A stretch of 64,000 bases of DNA from Lentinus brumalis. Its lineage: Eukaryota > Basidiomycota > Agaricomycetes > Polyporales > Polyporaceae. The position numbers and the translations under genes were made by a program. This document shows positions 53,006-63,285 of this stretch, piece after piece (within the stretch, counting starts at the first letter, position 1; each line of letters starts with the position of its first letter). The stretch spans positions 1,116,001 to 1,180,000 of the forward strand of contig MARA01000008.1 in assembly GCA_001792895.1 (NCBI GenBank), read 5' to 3'. The notes beneath the pieces are model-generated. The model searched no databases, had not been told where the DNA came from, and saw only the letters and a list, made by a program, of their open reading frames with translations.

Positions 53006-54009
53006 ATGGCTGATAATGATGATTTCTTGAGCGACTCTGCGGCTATGTTTGGGGAAGAGAATCTCGACGATGGAACAATCAGATATGGACCACTTACGCT
53101 GACGGTCGCGCCGAAGGTTAGCCTCCGTAATCCCATATCAAATCATCGCTGAAATAAGTCTAGCTAGGAAGGAAAGGTGCCGCGCTAACCTACTGACATC
53201 AATGTCCTGAAATGCTTATATTTCCGTCAGGCCAACACCCTTATGGCTGATCACTTGTTTTCGCCATCGCTGCTCTTAGCAGAACTCATCGAAAGAACCA
53301 TTATACCACTCAAGGGGGCAACAGGCAAGCTTTGAAATATTAGCGGAACAACGTTACTGATGTTGGGATGATCAGTGGTCGAGCTTGGAGCAGGATGTGC
53401 TCTGCCGTCTCTTCTGTCATCGACACTTGCGGATCCCCCGTCACTGGTAGTCATAACGGACTATCCCGACGAAAAAATTATGAACAACCTGATTTCGAAC
53501 GTAGAACGGAATAGGCCCCACTACAACCCGTGCTCGACGGTACGTGCCCTTGGGTATGAATGGGGCCAGGACACGCGTCCGCTCCTGTGAGTCTCATGTG
53601 TCCTCGCTCCAATGTTCGTGTGCAAGGCTCACAGTCCGACTCCAGCGACCTTCTTCCTGCTCAGCAGACGTCGTCGACCTCGAGTGAAGGCTTCGACGTC
53701 GTCATCATGTCGGACCTGCTACACTTCGATCGGTCGCACGACGTGCTCATACAATCCCTCACGTCGCTCCTACGCAAGGAATCGTCCGCCCGCGCATACG
53801 TCGCTGCGGGCAAGTACACTCAGTCTCATGTCTGCGACAACTTCGTGAGGGAGGCGCACCGAGCTGGGATCGCTCTCGAGGAAGGCGAGGTCGAGCCCGT
53901 GTGGCGTGGTGCTCTGGAAGTATCAGGAGGCGGATTGGACTTGGAGCAGCTCGGAGTTAGGAAGGATATGTGCCGGTGGTGGGTAGGGCGATGGCATGAA
54001 ACATCATAG
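53006..54009 (+). CDS. EFM7: EFM7-type protein methyltransferase (eEF1A N-terminal)
   Basis: A seven-beta-strand S-adenosylmethionine methyltransferase. In yeast, EFM7 methylates the N-terminal glycine and adjacent lysine of eEF1A. Exon 1 starts MADNDDFLSDSAAMFGEE. The next exons carry LMADHLFSPSLLLAELIE, motif I VELGAGCALPSLLSS, VVITDYPDEKIMNNLISNV (the acidic residue binding the SAM ribose in TDYPD), VRALGYEWGQD, FDVVIMSDLLHFDRSHDVLI (motif post-II), and the C-terminal strands with ARAYVAAGKYTQSHVCDNFV. The last residues RWWVGRWHE match the aromatic end typical of this family. Introns are 50-120 nt. No break. Confidence 0.86.
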
Positions 54010-54989
54010 CTCACGACGATCAACTTGTACTCATCATCACCTCACCATCATCAGAAACAAGACTGGGTCCATTCGCACATTCTGGCACCTGTCCGATGCC
54101 ACATTCGGGCGAGCATGGGGACCCGCACTTGAGAGTATAACCACAGAAGTTACTACCCTTCCGCTCCTCTGCTCGGACACCCTTGTTGTCACTGTGGCAG
54201 ACAGACTTCAAGTGAGGGAAGACTGCGGAACTCCGACAAGCTGCACCGTGACAGAAACGTGCTTGGGGTCGACGGGCCCAACGTAAGTACAAGTAGGTCA
54301 AGGTCGACCGGCCAGAAGTCACGTTCTCAGCTTGGCACAAGCGCATCGTCACCGCTTGTGAGAAAAGCATTGCAGCGGCCCGGGGAACTTGTGGGGAAGG
54401 CGAAACAGGACGGTCGACTCATGTGAAGGAGAACGTCTGCAAAGACACATATTGCAGTCATCCTATTCGATGAGCATGCCGTATATGCTGCAGAAGAGAA
54501 CGGAACGCACCTCCTGCTATCCGTTGGTTATCCGGGAGCTCGGACGGCCCGGAAAACGTCAAATGTCATCCGACCAGCGACCACTTGGACTCCTGTCCAA
54601 CACAGGCAACCGTCGCCATCACATATAACTGTACTCGGTGTTGCTCATGGTCCAGAGAAGGTCGCCACGACAGTCTCCACAACGTGAACGTTTGCCGATG
54701 CCACTGTATCATGCTGACCTGTCAGAATGCCCAGACCTTCTCGATACGGATCAAGAGACACTGAGCTATCAGCACGTCCGACTGCACGACCGTGCGCCAT
54801 GGTGCGCACATGTGCACTGGTCAGCCGATCCGGACGAGCATGCCTCGTAGAACCTTCGCTGTGACCGGGACCGAGGAAGTTTCCGGAACAAGTCTATAAA
54901 GACGGGATTCATACGCGGCTCTACGGCGGCGCGACAGCAAGGTCTATCCTAGTTGCACCACCCACCGGCTCCCTATCCCCCAGCTCACA
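54010..54989. other. Intergenic, GH25 promoter at right end
   Basis: No gene was recognised in this 1-kb stretch apart from the core promoter of the lysozyme gene at its right end. Confidence 0.45.
54895..54900 (+). promoter_or_regulatory. TATA box of the GH25 lysozyme gene
   Basis: TATAAA 90 nt upstream of the ATG, at a suitable distance for a short CT-rich leader. Confidence 0.6.
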
Positions 54990-56000
54990 ATGAAGTCCAC
55001 CGGTCTCCTCACATTGGCCGCTTTCCTCGCACTGTCGAGTGCGTCACCGAGCCTGGTGAAGCGCGCCGCGCCACAAGGAGTCGACATCTCCCACTACCAG
55101 GGCACCGTCAACTTCAACACCCTTGTTGCTAATGGTCTGTCCTTCGTCTACATCAAGGCTACCGAGGGCACAAGTGAGTCGTCTGGCAGATTAGTGTGAA
55201 AGAGATACTTACCTGGGACCCACCACGGCAGCCTACCAAGACCCCAACTTCTCGGCCAACTACAACGGCGCGACCAAGGCCGGCCTCATCCGTGGGGGCT
55301 ACCACTTCGCACACCCGGACACGTCGTCGGGAGCGACACAGGCAAACTACTTCCTCGCACACGGGGGAGGATGGAGCGGTGACGGTATAACCTTGCCCGG
55401 TGCTCTTGACATAGAATGTGCGTCTTCAATTCACTCGCGATCGACTGGCGGACCGCAGTACTTTACACTGAGTTACATGCCTCGCAGATGGCCCGAGCGG
55501 CTCGGAGTGCTATGGCTTGAGCGCGTCAGCGATGGTCTCCTGGATCAAAGACTTCTCGAACACGTACCACTCGCACACCGGTGTCTATCCCGGTATGTGA
55601 CACCTTTGAGTCCGCGGTAGCTAGATTTGAACTGACCCCTCATGAGTCATCTACACGACCACGGACTGGTGGAAGACGTGCACAGGTAACAGTGCCGCGT
55701 TCGCCTCCACGAACCCGCTCTGGATCGCACACTACTCGTCAAGCATCGGGACGCTCCCTGCTGGCTGGACGTGAGTACTTAATTGTGTTGGTCACCAAGG
55801 AATTTGTACAGATGCTCACGAGACGGACTTTGATTGCTAGATACACGACATTTTGGCAGTATGCAGACTCGGGACCCAATCCTGGAGACCAAGATGAGTT
55901 CAATGGCTCTCTGCAAGGCCTCAAGAAGTACGTACTTCCCTCTTGGTCTTGCAACCCAATGCTGCTTACTTACCTGGTCTGTAGCTTGGCACTGGGATGA
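54990..56000 (+). CDS. Secreted GH25 lysozyme (Chalaropsis type)
   Basis: A muramidase that cleaves bacterial peptidoglycan, secreted. The signal peptide MKSTGLLTLAAFLALSSASP is followed by a Kex2-like LVKR site. GH25 motifs: GVDISHYQG (catalytic-face Asp), VYIKATEGT, GLIRGGYHFAHPD, and PGALDIE (the D-x-E pair containing the catalytic Glu). Later exons give TTTDWWKTCTGNSAAFA, NPLWIAHYSS, TTFWQYADSG and DEFNGSLQGLKN, with a last short exon ending LALG and a stop. Five introns of about 50-70 nt. The length is about 230 residues, normal for the family. Function is either use of bacteria as food or defence against them. Its stop codon touches a remnant of the repeat array of the opposite-strand gene. 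Confidence 0.9.
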
Positions 56001-56722
56001 CTGGCACCAGGCTGCCTTCTTCTCAAGGTCCTTCGACACATTCTGCAATTGGAAGACTAGTTGTATGTAGAACGGTGCGGGGCTCGGATGGAGCATCTTA
56101 TATCACCGGAGAGCTATATAAAAGCCTCTTCTTCACGACGTTTTATTAGCCAATTACCAGGTGCACAACGCTGGCACCAGGCCGCGGCCTTCTTCTCTAG
56201 CGTTCAAAGAGTGACCTGTACTAGTACTGTGCTGAGAATGTTTCGACGAGCGGGACACTGGTGAGAGTATACCTCAATCGCCGGTTCCGAGCTGGTGGCT
56301 TCCACCCCAGGCTCACGCTTGATTAGCCAGTTGCCAGGAGCGCAACGCTGACACCAAGCGGCCTTCTTCACAAGCGTCTCAGGCGTAGGCTGGATGAAAT
56401 GGTGAGAAATTATCTCCCTGAGAGTGCCTTTCATAGTTACCGACTGCACGGAAGCCTCAATGTCGACCTCGGATGCATCCGATTCCTCGCGCTTGATCAG
56501 CCAGTTACCGGCCGTACAACGCTGGAACCATGCGGCCTTCCTCTCGAGGCCGCGCGAAACTTCCTAATTAATGTCACAATGATGAGCAGCATGCGAGATG
56601 GTGTGCGATGCAAGCATACATGAACGGGGAGTTCGACGTCCGAGTCGTCCTCGCGCTTGATCAGCCAGTTGCCTGCGGTGCATCGCTGGCACCATGCAGC
56701 CTTCTTCTCGAGGGTTGCAGGC
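56001..56722 (-). repeat. Array of five degenerate exon repeats, period about 165-180 bp
   Basis: Read on the minus strand, five units recur at about 56715, 56545, 56380, 56198 and 56030. Four encode variants of KKAAWCQRCTAGNWLIKRE (WCQRC/WFQRC, TAGNW/APGNW). The fifth, next to the lysozyme stop, keeps only LEKKAAWCQ. Between units the sequence is diverged and looks intronic. These appear to be tandem duplications of one exon. Confidence 0.8.
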
Positions 56723-57577
56723 GGCTGATACGCGTACGTGTCACTCAGACAGGTTTCTCCTCTCGGAAATCGTATGCGGAACCCACCTCTTCGGTAGAGA
56801 CGGCTGCAGTGTCTGGAGCCACCTGCCCGAGGTGCGTCAGCGACTGGTTCCATGCTCACCCTCCCAAACGCTTACATACCTCGACAGCCTCCGGCTCAGT
56901 CTCGCGCTTGCCGAAGGTCCTCGTGAGCTGGTCATACGGCTGAACGCACGGAGCACGATGAGGCCAGGTCACGAACGGGAGCGATAGAGGAATTGCATCG
57001 TACCGTGGCATGAGCGATGTGGAGCGCGCCGCCCTCGTTGCCAGAGTCATCGCGGACATGGGTCAAGTGGCCGCAGCCGGAGCAGTAGACGTCGTGGTGC
57101 ACGCCCTCGGGGGTACGGCTCGCCTTAAGCGACTCGACGATGAACTCGGGCGAGTGCACGCCCCGCTTGAGTGCCGTGTAGACCCTGGATGAACGTCGTC
57201 GGTTGCCTGTGGACGGTACAGGTGGGACGTAGCTCACCAGTCGATGAATTCGGTCTCCTTGCCGCAGTGGGGGCACACCTGTGGGGGAGAGGTGACGTAG
57301 GTGCCTGCGACGCCCGTGTCGTAGAAGTCGGCCTCGAGGAGGGCGGAGAGCCGCTCCTGTTCGTCTTGCCCAATCATCCATGAGTAGACAAGGTGGTCGA
57401 GCTCGTCGCGGAGCTCGGTGAGCCGGACGAGACCGGTGGACCTTCCCGACGACTATGAGACGTGAGGACGTCAGCATACGGGCCGGCGACGGGGCTGGCA
57501 GGGAGGCGTACGGTGATAACGACTGCGAGGACGTTGACGATGACGATAGTGAACGCGTAGAGCGGCTTGAATGTCAT
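56114..57577 (-). CDS. Zinc-ribbon membrane protein with repeated WCQRC/GNWLIKR exons
   Basis: A minus-strand gene with a TATA box about 107 nt upstream. The start MTFKPLYAFTIVIVNVLAVV gives an N-terminal signal or anchor helix. The next exon encodes LVRLTELRDELDHLVYSWMI and ADFYDTGVAGTYVTSPP leading to CPHCGKETEFIDW, then VYTALKRGVHSPEFIVESLK, then YCSGCGHLTHVRDDSG. Two CxxC pairs make a plausible zinc ribbon. The 3' half consists of small exons: RTFGKRETEPEAVE, a short linker, and four copies of the KKAAWCQRC...GNWLIKR unit, each itself carrying a CxxC-like pattern. The last copy is followed by REEEAF and a stop at 56114. I do not recognise the family; membrane or secreted location is inference from the N-terminal helix. 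Exon use in the repeat part is uncertain. Confidence 0.6.
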
Positions 57578-58702
57578 GATATGAGACGATGAAGAGAGAC
57601 GAATAGTTCGTGAAGATTGTGCTATCCCAGTTGGCTGCGAGTCCGTAGCCGGGATGCGAGTTCACCAATCGACGTCCTCGACCTTTTATACCGCCATATC
57701 TCGGCGGTCCCGGTGTAGCACCTCGTCACGTATGCCCATAAACCCATTGGGCGGGCGGGCGCAAGCCGCGATATGAAAATCCGCGTGCCGCTGCAGATCT
57801 TTTTCCAGGAACTGCACGGCTTGGATTGCGCTGGAGGGCGCTTTACCACTGAGCGGGCCGATGCACTAAAGTAGAAGCGTAGAGACCACGAGTGTCGCCT
57901 GGGCATGTCGAAGGCGTTGCAGGATGCGACCCAGGGCAACAGACTCGGCGCGCGCGCACGGCACTTGCCGTTGGAACGTAACACTGAATCGTGGAACGTA
58001 GTCCAAACGATAAGAGGTCCTACACGGCAGCAGAGGGTCAGAGCATGAATGCGGACAAGTGAGGGGACGTACTGCTTGGGTCAGCAGCTCGCTGTTCCGC
58101 CAACAGACATAGGCGGTGACATTGTCCACAAGGCATGCCACTCTTCGCTCTGGTATGAACCATTTGTCCTGCGGAGTGGAACTTGGCTCGCCGTGCATTT
58201 CCGTGACCAGCCCATGGTCCGTCTTGGCGAGCTCCTGCGACGCCAGTGAATCTAACTCCCGCCGGATGCGCAGTAGACGGGCACCCCGTAGGCCTTCCTA
58301 CATGTCTTCGTTGAAGCGCGTGCTTGTCACCGCTTTAAGGCCCCGATCACGAGCATTCCGGAGGGTCGGAAGGAATGCGACCCTGCCCGACTTGGAAGGA
58401 CTCGATTGTGGCTGTATCGACCAGAGTTAGTCCCCAGAGAATAGCTGTTGAAACGATACATGTTATGCATGTACCTACCACTTGACCCGGATTGACTTTG
58501 TTCCCTTGAATAAGATAAGTAACCCCGGCACTCCGCGTCTCGTACCATTCACTGCTCTGCGCGTGCCGCTGTAATTACGCACCATTGAGGGACTGGTACA
58601 ATGCAGCCGTGATCCGCAGTACACGCAGACACTTATGTGCTGTGATAACTATGATCAATAAGTTACATACCCCGCCCTGGAGCCCCGGACGCGGCAGCGG
58701 CT
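57578..58702. other. 1.1-kb intergenic region
   Basis: Contains the promoter of the zinc-ribbon gene. No other gene was recognised; the short frames at 57622-57984 and 57866-58198 (minus) have no motifs. Confidence 0.45.
57684..57690 (-). promoter_or_regulatory. TATA box of the zinc-ribbon gene
   Basis: TATAAAA on the minus strand, 107 nt upstream of the start codon. Confidence 0.6.
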
Positions 58703-60181
58703 TCATGACGCCTTCCCGGGCGTCCACTCGTACATGGGCAGCTCTAGGAGGAACGCCCTCTTGACCCACATCGGCAGCGCCCGGTAGACCGCTGGCGGGA
58801 GGGGAACCAAATTCGACGTCCGCGCGCGATACGTCTGGTAGTTCGCCCACGCGCCGTTGGCAGGCTGTCGCTCGTGGTAGTCATGCCCGACATCCGAGCC
58901 GTCGTCGGGGTATGCCATCTTGTAGTACCTCTGTGCAGTGGGCTTCTCAGCGGTAGGCACCCCAGATCCGAACAGCAGCAATCTGAGAGTGCGGAGGTGA
59001 GCTGCGGCAGTGGCGTTGGGACTTGGTACGTACATCATCGTGAACAGCGGCGAGACCAGCGAGGCAAGTTGCGCCGAGCGAGCGGAGGAGCTGTGGGAAC
59101 CACCGAGCGCCGGGGCGACCGAGAGCGTCCAGATGCCCCACCAGCACAAGATCCTGGGTGGCTGCAGGTGAGCGCACGTCGTGAGCGGCTGGAGGCGGCA
59201 CTTACTCGCCGAAGTAGGGCGGGTGGCGGGACCAGGCCCACAAGCCGACCTAGAGCACGATGAGCAGGTGCACGGCTGCGTCACTCCCAGATCCAACTTA
59301 CGTCGATCGGTCTGTCCTTGGGAGGGCGAGTCGCCTTGTAGCGGAACTTCTGCCAGTCCGCAACGGACTCGATGGCCCAGCCGACGGCCCACATGATGAT
59401 GCCGAGGATGTCGCTCGCGGCCCCGAATGCCGGGGGTTGGCCGTCGGACACGGCGGGAGAGTTCAAGATGATCAGGGGCAGAGAGACGACCCAGACCCAG
59501 ATGATTTGACCTGCGTCGAGCTAGTTTGAGTGTCGGGATGCGGGTAGACGCGAGCAGGCTGCACCCACCAACCCAGAAACCTGGGATCAATATCAGCCAG
59601 GCCACGAGAGGAGGCAGTCCATACTGGGCACGTACCCAGAAACTTGAAGAAATGTGACCGGATGTCGTCAAAGCGAGTGTCGCTTCCCATCGTGAGTACA
59701 CGGTACAGGAGGAAACCTTCGCATGGCATCAGCGGCTGCGCAGATGGATTTCCGCCATGGGTGCAATGGCTTACCGGCCAGACGAGTCGCCCACACCATC
59801 ACGAACACGCTGGTCAGAACATTCCGCGCGGTGAACTCCTGTCCCAGCAGGAGAGTAAGAAGGGCTGCAGCGAGAATCAATTCGAGTTCATGTGGGTTCA
59901 GGAGGATGTGGATGCGCACCTAGAATGAAGAAGTTGGACCCTGCGGGACAGCGGTGAGGAATATTGTTGCTGTTAGCTGACGATACTCACCTCCAGTGAA
60001 GTCCGTGATCTTGTCAAACTGAGTGGATATATGCGCTGAATTCGCGGCTTGGGAGGGTAACGACGAACGGACGCACCTGGAACGTCCAAGCTATGGCAAA
60101 CCCGGTGAGTTGGTAGCCGACGGTGACCAGCAGCGTAATGGCCAGATAGTACTTGTCTAGGACGTTCACCGGAGAGCCCAT
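58703..60181 (-). CDS. DUF1295 / steroid-reductase-like membrane protein
   Basis: A polytopic membrane protein of the DUF1295 family, related to steroid 5-alpha-reductases and isoprenylcysteine methyltransferases. The start MGSPVNVLDKYYLAITLLVT lies 74 nt downstream of a TATA-like box. Exons in order give YQLTGFAIAWTFQ, QEFTARNVLTSVFVMVWATR, FLLYRVLTMGSDTRFDDIRS, IIWVWVVSLPLIILNSPA, SDILGIIMWAVGWAIESVAD and WQKFRYKATRPPKDRP, then the family signature LWAWSRHPPYFGE (NADPH/substrate region), a further helix pair, and the C-terminal part with EKPTAQRYYKMAYPDDG, NYQTYRARTSNLVPLPP and a stop at 58703. About six or seven helices. The reaction is not known; double-bond reduction is a family-based guess. 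No break seen. Confidence 0.85.
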
Positions 60182-60649
60182 GATATGTACCGACTCGGAG
60201 ATGATGGGGAAAGGTCCAGGGGGAAAAGATGCTCCTGGGTCCAACGAAGTCTCTTATATATGCGCGACCATCCCTGGGACTCTGAGGACGTCAGCCACAC
60301 CGATCGCGACGGTCACGATCGCGCTGGCCAGTGGCAGGTGAGGAGGCTGCGATCGCGTCCTGCGAACTGTGATTGATCGCGCGACACGCGTTATTTATGT
60401 GTATTTGGATTGTGGCTGCACAGCGTACCCCACACGATGGTGACGTCAAGGTGCTGGCATATTTATGCCTGGTCTAGAATGCACCACGTACTTACCGGCA
60501 CCCTTGCGGGTCCTTCGAGACTTCTTGAACCTTGACGACATCCACGACGTCTTCGACAACACTTCCAACGTCCTCGGCGACGCTGCCAACGCTCTCGACG
60601 ACACTGCTAACGTTCTCCGCTTCCTGACGACACTCCGGACGACACCAGC
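60182..60649. other. Divergent promoter region
   Basis: Holds the promoters of the DUF1295 gene (TATATAA on the minus strand at 60254-60260) and of the hydrolase gene. No gene was seen. Confidence 0.5.
60254..60260 (-). promoter_or_regulatory. TATA box of the DUF1295 gene
   Basis: TATATAA on the minus strand, about 74 nt upstream of the start codon. Confidence 0.55.
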
Positions 60650-63030
60650 ATGGCTCATACTAAACAACACACATACCAGGCTGCAATGCCATACGCCAGG
60701 GAGCCTCTTAAGTCCATCTATGTGGGTCAGCGACTATTCACGTCGCTGGTGATGTGCATATGGTGGGCCGTATACTATGGCCTCCTACCACGAAGCTATC
60801 GACCACGGCCGTCATGGACCATCAAGTGCTGCATCTCTGTCAACTTCATGCGTCGCATATACAGGGTCACCGAGCTCGCTGGCGTGACTTGGGGCACACG
60901 CAACCCGGACCAGGAATGCGACAACAAGACACTCAAGTATACCCGCTTCGAGTGGGTCGAGCCGCTGCCCGAGCACTTACGCACGGGCATCATCGCGGAC
61001 CCGCAAGTGCCCTTCCGGCGTGTGGGATGCTTTGTGTGGCCGAAGGAGCAACCCAAGGGTGAGTAATCATCTTCCTTTCTGTAAACTCGGAGAGTCGTTC
61101 TAGGTCGCGTCCTATACCGCGCAAGGAAATGCTCGAGCTGACGGGATAGGACGCGAGCGAGACCCTGGAGACTTCCATGTTTGCTGTTTGGGGATAGCGT
61201 CGCGGGTGGTATGTGGCCCCACGCCTGTTGCGACATGAAGACCCTCTGCCTGCCTTTGCCCTTTCATGATCAGATTGTGGTGGGCCAGCCTTGGTAATGG
61301 TACAATGAAGTGCATATATGCGCTACTTCTTACCTAGCGATGGCGATCGTGACGAAGGTTGCTCTCTCTCCCCATCCGCGTATCACATCGTCCACTCCCT
61401 TCTCTGGTCTCTCCTTCTCGATGTCTCTAAGCTTTGTCCCCTGCGACCAAGACACGGTGGGAAGAGAGAGCCACACCTCCAGGATAGGCCCTAGTGAACT
61501 GGTCCTGTCCCATCTCCAATCAGGCGAGGCGATACCACGGTCATATATACTCGTGGGCGAGACATGCCGCAGGAGGTGTTGGAGAGGCGCACAGTTTGTC
61601 AACTCGTATATCTGTTCTGCTCGCGTGACTGACATGATATCCTACAGTCATTCCCACCTGCACGGACCACAAGAACGGCCAGATGGACTCGCAGGACGGC
61701 GTGGAAGACGGCGGAGACATTGAAGCTGCCGCTGGTGAGGTTCCACTCATCGGCATCTTCTTGCACGGCGGAGGCTACTGCCACATGTCCGCGCACGAGA
61801 CCTCCTCGACGTCCAAGATTCCTGCCCGACTCATGAAGGTGCGTATCGATGCGTCCCACGACCGATCCAGCCTGACGTCTTTTGCAGGACAAGGCATTCG
61901 CGGAAATACACGCAGTCGAGTATCGCCTCCTTCAGCACGCACCCTTTCCGGCAGCTGTTCAAGATGCCGCCGCTGTTTACGCGCATATAGTCAGCCGTCA
62001 TCAACGGCATCTCACGAAGGGCTCCTCGTCCGGCAAGTCATCTGGAAGAACGGCTACCGTGCCTGAGGAGGAGGACTTCGAGCAGCCTAAGGTCGACGCG
62101 GTGATTGACTACCTCAGCGTCGACAACGAGTCCTACCGCGAGCAAGTCAAGAACAAGAGGGAGAATGCGAAAATACACGCCCGCGTGTCAGAGGCATCGG
62201 CCAATCTGAATTGCAAGATCGTTCTCATTGGTGACAGTGCCGGTGGTAACCTGGTGCTTGCTCTTGCCCGCTGGATCCGAGACGAGGGTGTTCTACCCCC
62301 TCCAGACGGTCTCCTGCTGCTTTCTCCTTCGTGCGACCCCTGTAAGTACTTGTTGCGGAGAAGTTGCACGTCTCGCTTACATACCCTGTCCAGCCCATGC
62401 TTTCCCGGAAACACCCTCGTCATATATCCCACGTCCGCACGCCGATACCGATTACCTCGTCGATACCCCGGAGCCGCGCGCTCTTCTGCAGCGCACCTTC
62501 CTCGGTCACAACCCGGTCGAGACCATGCACAGCCCCTACGTCAGCCCCGCGTCCGGCCGTGTGCTGTCCGCCTTCTATGGCGACGCGTTTGCGGCGAGCG
62601 TCTCCGACCTCACCATCGCACAACTGGACGACCAGCAGCGACAGTACCTCCGCACGATGTCCTCCGCCCCTGCGACGCCGGTCCCGACGACACCCGGCGG
62701 CGGCACCGGCATCCCGCTCGTGCTCGGTCCCCGGAGGCGACGAGCGAGCCCGACCGCAGTCCGACGTCCCTCCAGCGCCCGATCATCGCGTCGCCGCGCG
62801 GGCTCAGCCTGTTCACCGAGTTCCCGAAGGCGTGCGTGGTGCTCGGGGACGCGGAGCGGCTCGAGCGCGAGGTGACGAAGCTCGTGGGGGCGATGGAGCG
62901 GGACGGGACGGAGGTGCACACGATCTGGGTGAAGGACGCGCCGCACGATGTGCTGATGATGGGCTGGTGGGATGAGAAGGTGCGGGATGGGGTGTGGAAG
63001 CAGGTGGAAGAGTGGTTGGCGCAGTTGTGA
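60650..63030 (+). CDS. Alpha/beta-hydrolase fold-3 esterase/lipase (HSL family)
   Basis: A serine hydrolase of the hormone-sensitive-lipase group. Exon 1 (to 61058) starts MAHTKQHTYQAAMPYARE, has a hydrophobic stretch (SLVMCIWWAVYYGLLP) that may anchor it, and ends PQVPFRRVGCFVWPKEQPK. A 589-nt intron follows. The next exon resumes in phase with VIPTCTDHKNGQ and contains the oxyanion motif GIFLHGGGYCHMSAHE, then KDKAFAEIHAVEYRLLQHAP, an insertion rich in charged residues, the nucleophile elbow IGDSAGGNLVLALARW, LLLLSPSCDP, HADTDYLVDTPEPRALLQRT, FTEFPKACVVLGDAERLERE (catalytic-acid region) and TIWVKDAPHDVLMMGWWDE (catalytic His). All triad parts are visible. Near 62.68-62.74 kb the frame changes: either a 56-nt GT-AG intron (62681-62736) or a one-base loss in a C run. 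Confidence 0.83.
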
Positions 63031-63285
63031 GCCTGGAGCCTGGACGGACGTATCACGCAACAAGGATCTTTTTGGACATGTGGATGTGTGTAGATGTACT
63101 GTGTATATACCTTCTTGCTTTCAGCTATCAATGTGACTCGTTTATAGCAGGTCTGGACGTCATATCCTCTGCCGACAGCCAGCAGATGAGTAAGTACTCT
63201 TCAAATTGAAGACCAATATCTCGCACCGTTGTGTTTATCTGATCACTCTTCCAGCTCCACCCTCCACACATACATAGGTATTGGC
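63031..63285. other. Short intergenic region
   Basis: 3' region of the hydrolase gene and upstream DNA of the AIM9-like relic; nothing else seen. Confidence 0.4.
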
